A DNA stretch of 7,189 nucleotides from Promethearchaeia archaeon (GTDB lineage: Archaea > Asgardarchaeota > Lokiarchaeia > Sigyniarchaeales > SOKP01), in NCBI GenBank assembly GCA_029856375.1, contig JAHQWX010000087.1:1-7189 (forward strand), given 5' to 3'. Both the position numbers and the translations under genes were made by a program. Of the stretch, positions 1 through 4,608 are shown piece after piece. The first letter of the stretch is position 1. Every line of letters begins with the position of its first letter. Under the pieces are notes generated by a model. The model saw only the letters and a program-made list of their open reading frames with translations, ran no database searches and had not been told where the DNA came from.

Positions 1-1
1 A

Positions 2-283
2 ATCGTCCGAGTAGTGGAACCTCATTTAGTGCTATTTGTAGGAGATAGTCTCGCTGGAAACGACGCTTTGAGACAGGCTAGACAATTCAACGAAGAAGTG
101 GGTATTCACGCGTCGATACTTACCAAACTTGATGCGGACGCGAAAGGAGGTGCAGCGTTATCAATTATTTGGGCGACTAAAAAGCCAATTCTTGCAGTGG
201 GAGTTGGTCAAGGATACGATGATATCGAATTATTTGATCCAAAAGTTTTTCTCGAGAAAATTTTAGGATTAGAAGGAGAATAA
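2..283 (+). CDS. ftsY: Signal recognition particle receptor FtsY, C-terminal part (5' end outside window)
   Basis: This is the last 93 residues of the SRP GTPase FtsY, which docks SRP-ribosome complexes at the membrane and passes nascent membrane proteins to the translocon. The frame is open from base 2, so the gene continues to the left; the GTG at 14 is an internal valine (IVRVVEPHLVLF), not a start. Visible G-domain motifs, counted from the first residue here, are VGDSLAGND (13-21), the guanine-specificity motif TKLD followed by ADAKGG (41-50), and the closing GVGQGYDD (67-74) with the FDP..F.EKILG tail. The tail ends soon after ILG, as FtsY proteins normally do. Lacking the N domain and P-loop, the fragment cannot show how the protein binds the membrane. 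secE follows after 32 bases on the same strand, so the two are probably cotranscribed. FtsY rather than SRP54 because no M domain follows. Confidence 0.95.
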   Translation: MVRVVEPHLVLFVGDSLAGNDALRQARQFNEEVGIHASILTKLDADAKGGAALSIIWATKKPILAVGVGQGYDDIELFDPKVFLEKILGLEGE

Positions 284-315
284 ATTTTAAAATTAAGAGT
301 ATATTATGATTTAAT

Positions 316-534
316 ATGAGTAAATACGAAGCACAAAAAGTATCGGAGAAATCTATTAAAGCCCGACTCTCCAGATTTTATCAGAACACTAAAAGAATTG
401 TAAAAGTCGCTTCGAAACCTTCAAGAAAAGAGTATTGGTTAGTAACAAAGATATGTCTCATTGGTATCGTGATTTTAGGAGTCCTTTCTTATGTAATACA
501 GTTAATTTTTTCTGTTATTCCAATAGGATCGTAA
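316..534 (+). CDS. secE: Preprotein translocase subunit SecE / Sec61 gamma
   Basis: This 72-residue protein is the small clamp subunit of the archaeal/eukaryotic-type protein-conducting channel (SecY-SecE-Sec61beta). It has an amphipathic basic N-terminal helix (about 10-30), the family hinge KPSRKEYW (34-41), and one transmembrane segment (about 42-66) ending in VIPIGS. Length and single-span layout match archaeal SecE rather than the three-span form of some bacteria. The ATG at 316 is chosen because the ATG at 306 runs into a stop at once. It lies 32 bases after ftsY, so receptor and channel subunit form a compact unit. A U-tract follows at 560-566. No truncation or unusual residue is seen. 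Confidence 0.93.
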   Translation: MSKYEAQKVSEKSIKARLSRFYQNTKRIVKVASKPSRKEYWLVTKICLIGIVILGVLSYVIQLIFSVIPIGS

Positions 535-559
535 AATTTTATTATTTTCCATTAATCTG

Positions 560-566
560 TTTTTTT
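560..566 (+). terminator. U-tract terminator after ftsY-secE
   Basis: A run of seven T lies 26 bases after the secE stop and just before the likely promoter of the next gene. Archaeal RNA polymerase can terminate on U-tracts without a strong hairpin, and no good hairpin is seen here. The position between two transcription units supports the call. Confidence 0.45.
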
Positions 567-570
567 ACAA

Positions 571-578
571 TATAAAAT
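571..578 (+). promoter_or_regulatory. TATA box for the OsmC-family gene
   Basis: The sequence TATAAAAT is centred about 24 bases before the ATG at 598. In archaea transcription starts about 25 bases after the TATA centre, so the mRNA would begin at or next to the start codon (leaderless). No Shine-Dalgarno sequence precedes the ATG, which fits. Confidence 0.5.
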
Positions 579-597
579 AAAGCAATAGACGATTTTT

Positions 598-1014
598 ATG
601 AGAATTTCAATAGATTGGATAGACCAATTAGGTTTTTCAGCGGATATTAGGCATTTTAAGAATCTATTAATGGACGAGCCAGCTTCTTTTAAGGGGAGCG
701 ATCGAGGACCAAGCCCCGTTGAATATTTATTAACGGGAATTGGGGGGTGTTTGGGTGCTAGCTTTATTTACTGTTGTAAAATTAACGAATTGAAAATAAA
801 ATCGCTCAATATTGTTGTAGATGGAACACTTACGCATAAAGGTCCATACAATTTGCTGCAATTAGATCACATAGATGTAGAGCTGAATGTTAATGAAATA
901 GAAGAGAAATATAAAAAAAAATTAGATAAGTGTATTGGTCTTTTTGAAAGTTATTGTGTTATTTCGAATACTCTTTCAACTGGATTGTCTATTGCAACAA
1001 CTGTGAATTATTAA
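598..1014 (+). CDS. OsmC/Ohr family thiol-dependent (peroxiredoxin-like) protein
   Basis: This 138-residue protein belongs to the OsmC/Ohr fold, whose characterised members reduce organic hydroperoxides with a pair of cysteines. The two family cysteines are visible: Cys51 in TGIGGCLGAS and Cys120 in YCVISNTL, after the conserved block DRGPSPVEYLL (35-45) with Glu42. Three further cysteines (59, 60, 112) are not part of the family motif. Length is typical. It sits in its own unit behind a TATA box and is probably leaderless. It converges on dnaG, and the stop codons overlap by four bases (TTAA at 1011-1014). The split between OsmC, Ohr and the less studied YhfA-like subgroup cannot be made by eye, so peroxidase activity is inferred from the cysteine pair only. 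It could instead be a redox or sulfur-handling protein. Confidence 0.88.
   Translation: MRISIDWIDQLGFSADIRHFKNLLMDEPASFKGSDRGPSPVEYLLTGIGGCLGASFIYCCKINELKIKSLNIVVDGTLTHKGPYNLLQLDHIDVELNVNEIEEKYKKKLDKCIGLFESYCVISNTLSTGLSIATTVNY
913..921 (-). terminator. Possible U-tract terminator for dnaG inside osmC
   Basis: A run of nine A on the plus strand (lysine codons of the OsmC-family gene) reads as nine U in a leftward transcript, about 90 bases after the dnaG stop. It could end dnaG transcription. It may equally be only a lysine-rich stretch. Confidence 0.25.
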
Positions 1015-2266
1015 CTCTTAAAAACGATGATTTGTTTTGGGATTTGCAAATCTTCTTCCGTGTCTATGCAAATAATGGCGTAGATCTTTAAATTTATCGC
1101 TAAAGATAAAAGTCGCTTGCTCAGGATTCCATCTAAAATTAAAAATTTCACATCGGAGTACTCGTTCAATTTTTCGTAAACTTCCGCGGTATCTAACTCA
1201 AAAACTATATTTTGTTTGGAGTTGATACCAAATGCTTTCTTTGTGTTTCTAGAGTTATCTAAGTAGTCTGGAATTTTTGAATGCTTGTCAAGTTTCAATA
1301 TTTTAATCAGGTTTTTGTGTTTATCCTTAAAGAATCTACCCCTTTTCTTAGTTCCGATTTCTTTCTCTTGAATAACGGCTTCTTCAAATTCTGCTTTAGT
1401 GCTTTTTATGATGTCAGCTACTGGTCTTTTGTTTTGTAACGCTTTAATCATTTGTTTTCGCGTTAAATCTTCAACCTCGAATCCATCGGGAGCTCTTGCA
1501 ACATAATCAATGTGAGCAACTTGTAATAATTCGTTGAGAATTATCGTACCGCCGCGGTCTCCGTCTAAAAATGCTGTAACCGGAGTTTTTTTCCTTGATA
1601 TGTCTATGATAGATTTTGGGATTTGAGTGCCCTCAACGGCGATTGTATTCTTAATACCGATTCTTAGCAAATTTAAAACATCTGCGCGACCTTCAACAAT
1701 TATTAAATCTTGACTTTCTTCCATCTCAGGTCCCGCGGGTAAATTATCGGGTCCCCACTTTTGTACTTCACTCACTCTAATATCTTGAGAGATTTGTTCT
1801 TCGATTTCTCTTGGTTCGGGAGTTTTTTCGTCCCACTCTTTTAATAATTCGGTTGCTCTCTCAATAATTTGCTTTCTTTTGTCTTCTCGAATATCGTTTA
1901 TTGCTTCAAGTTTTACACTGGCCGAGCAGGGTCCAACTCTGCTAACGGTTTCGATTGTCGCAGCCAATAGCGCGGTCTCTTTTCTCGTTAGGCTCGAAGG
2001 GATGATAATTTCCCCGCTAGAGACGCCTTCTTCCGCTTCGATTGTTACTTCGATGCGACCGATACGTCCGCTTTTTTGTAGCTCCCTCAAGTCTAAATCA
2101 GACAAAAGACCTTCGGTTTAGACGATATACCGAAGTGGTTATATCATTGTCCGAATATGGCTCCGACGATATCGCTCTTTTCAACAACTCCATTTACTGT
2201 ATAACTAGCAATTATATTGTATTTAGTAGTGAAGCTTGATTCGTGAGTATTATTATCTGGAATAAT
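1011..2266 (-). CDS. dnaG: Archaeal DnaG primase-like protein, reading frame interrupted by a 29-base insert (exon 1 2266-2147, exon 2 2117-1011)
   Basis: Archaeal DnaG is a TOPRIM protein found in the RNA exosome (poly(A)-binding, contacting Csl4) and with reported primase activity. The continuous frame from a TTG at 2105 to 1011 gives 364 residues beginning SDLDLRELQKSGRIGRIEV and lacks the usual N-terminus. That N-terminus is encoded just upstream in another frame (2266-2147): TTKYNIIASYTVNGVVEK then SDIVGAIFGQ. Joining it to 2117 gives GAIFGQ-TEGLLSDLDLREL, the family signature. TOPRIM residues in the 364-residue numbering are Glu138 (VEGRAD) and Asp181/Asp183 (LDGDRGG). The C-terminal domain ends with LDGILSKRLLSLAI, as in relatives. 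With the ATT at 2266 as start the product would be about 408 residues, a normal length. There is no ATG/GTG/TTG in frame in exon 1. The gene is divergent from the GET3-like gene and convergent with osmC. Family identity is very sure; whether 2118-2146 is spliced, bypassed or a mutation is inferred. Confidence 0.9.
2118..2146 (-). other. 29-nt candidate bulge-helix-bulge mRNA intron in dnaG
   Basis: These 29 bases separate the Gln codon CAA of GAIFGQ from the ACC of TEGLL. They begin with TGA in the exon 1 frame and carry two TAA in the exon 2 frame, so neither frame can be read through. Folding by eye: intron bases 2-6 GAUAU pair with 19-23 AUAUC, extended by ACC/GGU. The last GGAC of exon 1 (2152-2149) pairs with GUCU (intron 24-27) as a four-base-pair central helix. 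A three-base bulge AAU lies at the 5' site. A bulge starting AAA lies at the 3' site, five bases wide if exon UUC/GAA closes the outer helix. Cutting after the second bulge base on each side gives CAA|ACC, exactly the join that restores the protein. This is the geometry of archaeal splicing-endonuclease substrates. The 3' bulge is relaxed. Because both sides end in AA, the exact cut could shift by up to two bases without changing the product. Confidence 0.65.
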
Positions 2267-2274
2267 TAATCACA

Positions 2275-2280
2275 CTCCTT
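2275..2280 (-). promoter_or_regulatory. Shine-Dalgarno sequence of dnaG
   Basis: AAGGAG on the minus strand, followed by TGTGAT, closely resembles the complement of the 16S rRNA 3' end. It is eight bases before the ATT at 2266, which is in frame with exon 1. The GTG at 2273 is only one base away and meets TAA after six codons (MINYSR). The site therefore argues for a start near 2266, possibly non-canonical. Confidence 0.5.
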
Positions 2281-2294
2281 TTTTTTTTATTTTT

Positions 2295-2303
2295 TATTTA
2301 ATT
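2295..2303 (-). promoter_or_regulatory. Weak TATA-like element upstream of dnaG
   Basis: ATTAAATAA on the minus strand lies about 33 bases before the ATT at 2266 and would give a leader of roughly ten bases. The surroundings are so A-rich that this match could be chance, and a leader that short would cut close to the Shine-Dalgarno sequence. Confidence 0.22.
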
Positions 2304-2365
2304 GATGAGTAATTTTTTTCTATTTAGTGAGTTTTGATGTGTTTATGTGAATGGTGATGGTGATT

Positions 2366-2392
2366 GTGAAATTATAACTATTGAATTTTCAC
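2366..2392. repeat. Inverted repeat GTGAAA...TTTCAC
   Basis: The six-base arms GTGAAA (2366-2371) and TTTCAC (2387-2392) are perfect. They extend by TT/AA if one T is bulged, around an AT-rich centre of about fifteen bases. It could be an operator or a weak hairpin between the divergent genes. In such AT-rich DNA a chance match is quite possible. Confidence 0.3.
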
Positions 2393-2480
2393 AAGTAATT
2401 AAATTCTGTTATTTCTAAAAAACGAACTATTAAATATATTTTTTATTCTTTTACATCTTCAAAATTCATTCTAACTAAGT

Positions 2481-2490
2481 TATAGTATAT
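2481..2490 (+). promoter_or_regulatory. TATA-like element before the 54-residue ORF
   Basis: TATAGTATAT lies about 54 bases before the ATG at 2540, predicting transcription from about 2510 and a leader near 30 bases. It is one of the better TATA matches in this interval, but it depends on the small ORF being real. Confidence 0.28.
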
Positions 2491-2539
2491 CATAAGCGTA
2501 TTATCGAATTTTTTATTTTTAGATTGTTGATCTAAATTT

Positions 2540-2704
2540 ATGTACTGGGATGAGAAAATTCTTGAACGCGTGTGTAAAAATATTGTTCCTAAGGTGTATA
2601 AGATGACATACGAAACCGAAATTGGTAATTTTTATGTGTATCTTTCAAATTCGAATAACGACATGATTTCGGGTAAAGTTGCGTTTTTTCCTAGTTCAAA
2701 ATGA
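2540..2704 (+). CDS. Hypothetical 54-residue protein (small ORF)
   Basis: I do not recognise this protein. It opens MYWDEKILERVCKNIVPKVY, continues with mixed charged and aromatic residues (KMTYETEIGNFYVYL), and ends GKVAFFPSSK. Composition is balanced, with less lysine/asparagine/isoleucine bias than random AT-rich frames here. It could fold as a helix followed by a small beta hairpin. There is no signal peptide, membrane span or metal-binding cysteine pair. A TGA lies in frame four codons upstream, so the ATG is the natural start, and a TATA-like element sits about 54 bases upstream. It stands alone in a 530-base gap, transcribed toward the GET3-like gene. It could be a real small gene, a remnant of a longer one, or chance. 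Confidence 0.35.
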   Translation: MYWDEKILERVCKNIVPKVYKMTYETEIGNFYVYLSNSNNDMISGKVAFFPSSK

Positions 2705-2757
2705 TTTTGTTTGTCCAACATTCACTTCTTTTTTATTTATACGAGTCTTGAAGTTAT

Positions 2758-2774
2758 GAAAATAGTTTTAAGTA
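2758..2774 (+). promoter_or_regulatory. BRE/TATA promoter of the GET3-like gene
   Basis: GAAAATA (2758-2764, purine-rich as in archaeal BRE elements) is followed by TTTTAAGTA (2766-2774). The box centre is about 29 bases before the ATG at 2799, so the transcript would start within a few bases of the start codon. No Shine-Dalgarno sequence is present, consistent with a leaderless or near-leaderless message. Confidence 0.5.
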
Positions 2775-2798
2775 CTCCCTAATTTATCTAAACCAATA

Positions 2799-3833
2799 AT
2801 GATTGAGAAAATTCTTGTTTTCGGTGGGAAAGGTGGTGTAGGAAAAAGTTCTATCAGTAGTGCTACTGCCGTAAAAATATCAGATTTACTTCCGGATAAA
2901 AAAATCCTTTTAATCTCGTTCGATATTGCGCACAATTTAACCGATCTATTTGGAGTTGAAGTTGGAAACGAATTATACCAGATTAAGGATAATCTTTGGG
3001 TAATTGAACCCGATCCTCACATTTACGCAGAAGAATATACCAGAGATTTCGCTGAAAAAGCGAAAAAACTGATGAAAAAAATGCCGCTTGTAAATTTAAT
3101 TCCAAAATTAGAGGAATATATAGACGAGACTTTCAACGCTAATTCAATCCCAGTAGCACTAAAAAACGCCATATTTTTCCAAAAAATTCTTGACGCTGAA
3201 GAAATTAACGATCAAAACTTACAATTCGATATTATAGTATGCGATTTTCCACCAACAGCTAATATGGTAGCCCTTTTCGAGATACCGGAAGATCAGGTAA
3301 AAGGCATTATGAAATACTCTCTCAAAGTCTTCGCGCAAATACGCGGGACGATGAGAAGGATGACAGATGTAGCTTCTAAAATATTGAATCCGTTTGGGCA
3401 AGAAGATCGAGAAGAAAGAAGAGGATTAGCTGATGATCTCCTCTATATGATGAACGAAGTAGAAAAGCGAGGAGAAAGGATTACTGAACTAATAAAAAAT
3501 GTGGGATCGTTAAGGTTGGTGACGATTGCAGAGAAACCATCGTACGAAGAGATAAAAAGGGCTCGTGAATTGACTGAAAAATACATTAAAACAGACGGAG
3601 TTCATGTTAATATGCTTATTCCCGAAGGTGCTGCCGATCATTGCGATTTTTGCAGTATTAAACATGATAAACAAAAAAAATACCTCAAGCAAATAGAGAA
3701 CGACTTTAAAAACTTAAAAATATGGAAATCTCACTCCTTAAGAATCGAGCCAATAGGCTTGGAAGGATTGAGTTCTTTAGCGAACGAAGTTTACGGTGTA
3801 GTAAACGATGTTAATGAAATTTTAAATCCATAA
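2799..3833 (+). CDS. get3: GET3/ArsA-family ATPase (tail-anchored protein targeting type)
   Basis: This 344-residue protein is a single-domain member of the ArsA/GET3 ATPases of the deviant Walker A class. Eukaryotic GET3 is a dimer that carries tail-anchored membrane proteins to the ER; bacterial ArsA is usually a double-length arsenite pump ATPase. Visible features are the P-loop GGKGGVGKSS (9-18) with the intermonomer Lys11, switch I SFDIAHNLTD (40-49) with the likely catalytic Asp42, switch II CDFPPTANMVALF (148-160), and a zinc-type CxxC in DHCDFCSIKHDKQKKYL (Cys282, Cys285), the dimer-zinc motif of GET3. Single length plus CxxC favours GET3 over ArsA. Oddities: switch I has Ile where Pro is usual (DPAHN), and switch II is far from the usual DTAPTGHTLR. 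The central helical region (about 80-225) carries Met-rich segments that could serve a client-binding groove. It has its own promoter, and a small GTPase follows on the same strand after 84 bases. An arsenical role is less likely, since no arsenic genes are nearby. Confidence 0.87.
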   Translation: MIEKILVFGGKGGVGKSSISSATAVKISDLLPDKKILLISFDIAHNLTDLFGVEVGNELYQIKDNLWVIEPDPHIYAEEYTRDFAEKAKKLMKKMPLVNLIPKLEEYIDETFNANSIPVALKNAIFFQKILDAEEINDQNLQFDIIVCDFPPTANMVALFEIPEDQVKGIMKYSLKVFAQIRGTMRRMTDVASKILNPFGQEDREERRGLADDLLYMMNEVEKRGERITELIKNVGSLRLVTIAEKPSYEEIKRARELTEKYIKTDGVHVNMLIPEGAADHCDFCSIKHDKQKKYLKQIENDFKNLKIWKSHSLRIEPIGLEGLSSLANEVYGVVNDVNEILNP

Positions 3834-3851
3834 AAAAAGAATAACTCTTAT

Positions 3852-3863
3852 AGAATAAATTCT
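3852..3863. repeat. Short palindrome between the GET3-like and GTPase genes
   Basis: AGAAT-AA-ATTCT is a perfect inverted repeat 18 bases after the GET3-like stop. It overlaps an AT-rich TATA-like stretch (CTTATAGAATAAAT) that may start transcription of the GTPase gene. It is too short to be sure of a role. Confidence 0.25.
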
Positions 3864-3917
3864 TCAATAATTTTGATTCAATGCAATACTCAAAAAAGGA
3901 AATAGAAATGATGTAGT

Positions 3918-4442
3918 ATGGAATATCAATACAAAATAATACTCATTGGTCCTAGCGCCGTCGGAAAGACAAGTCTTCTTAATAGATTTATACACAATAA
4001 ATTCTCGCAATCTTACAAGCTTACAATAGGTGTGGATTTCATGAATAAAGAGATTACAGTTGGAGATTCGACCCTTAATTTAAATATATGGGATATTGGT
4101 GGTCAAGATCGGTTTAAAGCCGTGCGAAAAAGCTTCTATAGCGGAGCAAGCGGGGCTTTATTAATATTTGACTTAACAAGAGCCTCGACATACGAAGGAG
4201 TTATTGATAAATGGTATCCCGAAATGATGCAGTTCGCGTTGTCCAAAGTTCCGTTTATATTAATAGGAAATAAAAAGGATCTTATCGGAGATGTAGGTCA
4301 AGCGGTTGAGTCAAATATTCCTGAAGAATTTGCAGCAAAAAACGAAAGTATTTACATCGAAACTTCAGCGAAAACTGGAGAAAATGTCGAAGAAGCGTTT
4401 GCAAAACTAGCCCAAAGGATCCTCCCGAATTCTTCTTCTTAA
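3918..4442 (+). CDS. Small GTPase, Rab/Ras-like (Asgard-type)
   Basis: This is a complete 174-residue Ras-superfamily GTPase: G1 GPSAVGKT (11-18), G2 threonine at 36 in KLTIGVDF, G3 WDIGGQDRF (58-66) with catalytic Gln63, G4 NKKD (118-121) and G5 ETSAK (148-152). YKIILIGPSAVGKTSLLNRF and TIGVDF resemble Rab proteins, while WDIGGQ replaces the Rab WDTAGQ and is nearer the Arf-like DxGGQ form. There is no C-terminal cysteine for prenylation (the end is LPNSSS) and no Arf-type N-terminal amphipathic helix, so membrane attachment, if any, must use partners. Expanded families of such GTPases are a known trait of Asgard archaea. Upstream ATGs at 3908 and 3911 stop at once, fixing the start at 3918. 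The gene ends with three TAA codons in a row (4440-4448). It may be cotranscribed with the GET3-like gene 84 bases upstream. Partner and process are unknown. Confidence 0.92.
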   Translation: MEYQYKIILIGPSAVGKTSLLNRFIHNKFSQSYKLTIGVDFMNKEITVGDSTLNLNIWDIGGQDRFKAVRKSFYSGASGALLIFDLTRASTYEGVIDKWYPEMMQFALSKVPFILIGNKKDLIGDVGQAVESNIPEEFAAKNESIYIETSAKTGENVEEAFAKLAQRILPNSSS

Positions 4443-4495
4443 TAATAATTGGTTTAATTAAGTTTTCCTCGAATGACTTATTCATGACCTTCACA

Positions 4496-4510
4496 TTTTT
4501 TAATTTTTCT
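4496..4510 (+). terminator. U-tract terminator after the GTPase gene
   Basis: Two T-runs, six and five long, are separated by AA about 54 bases past the stop and upstream of the MFS gene. U-tracts without a strong stem are sufficient for archaeal termination. No clear hairpin is seen. Confidence 0.42.
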
Positions 4511-4513
4511 TAC

Positions 4514-4608
4514 TCGAGAAAAATTAGTAAGACTTAATTAATATATCAAATAATTAAAATAATGGAAAATCATCGAGAAAAATTAGAAAGATTTAATATA
4601 AATCAAAA
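4514..4608 (+). repeat. Imperfect direct repeat spanning the 5' end of the MFS gene
   Basis: A segment starting at 4514 (TCGAGAAAAATTAG, then a diverged AAGA.TTAAT...ATCAAA) recurs starting at 4573, 59 bases downstream. The second copy lies inside the coding region (residues 5-17 of the transporter). The first 14 bases are identical, and the following roughly 20 align with a few changes and a two-base gap. Read in the corresponding frame, the upstream copy gives TREKLVRLN then stop, against HREKLERFN in the gene. This suggests a local tandem duplication of the gene's first codons. Confidence 0.5.

Larger units (their letters stand above)
2281..2539. other. AT-rich divergent intergenic region with little coding signal
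   Basis: Between dnaG and the next possible ORF I see no frame of useful length with a credible start on either strand, no tRNA-like fold and no snoRNA box pair. It holds a ten-T run (2279-2288), a GTG-rich stretch on the plus strand around 2327-2370 with a GGTGATGGTGAT micro-repeat, and the inverted repeat at 2366-2392. It probably carries promoters for both directions. An unrecognised small RNA cannot be excluded. Confidence 0.5.

Noticed and set aside
2103..2105. TTG at 2105 as the true start of dnaG
   Set aside because: The conserved N-terminal block of the family is present just upstream and joins exactly if 29 bases are removed. A start at 2105 would leave a truncated protein and the upstream match unexplained. 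It remains possible for a decayed gene.
2111..2155. Simple ribosomal frameshift or stop readthrough (including selenocysteine at TGA) to connect the dnaG parts
   Set aside because: Reading through the TGA stays in a frame that does not enter exon 2. The frame that does enter exon 2 has TAA near the start and at the very end of the 29 bases. One shift cannot bridge it.
1879..2239. Plus-strand open frames opposite the dnaG 5' part
   Set aside because: They lie antisense to well-recognised DnaG sequence, and their translations look like no protein family and are rich in Ser/Arg, as complementary frames often are.
2295..2370. C/D-box small RNA suggested by TTGATGA and GTGATGG
   Set aside because: The C box is imperfect, and I see no suitably spaced CUGA box D or C'/D' pair.
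3219..3692. Two 60-residue minus-strand frames inside the GET3-like gene
   Set aside because: They are antisense to conserved switch and helical regions and show no start context or domain.
4282..4494. Minus-strand 70-residue frame opposite the GTPase 3' end
   Set aside because: It is antisense to the NKKD and ETSAK motifs of a clear gene, and its product resembles nothing.
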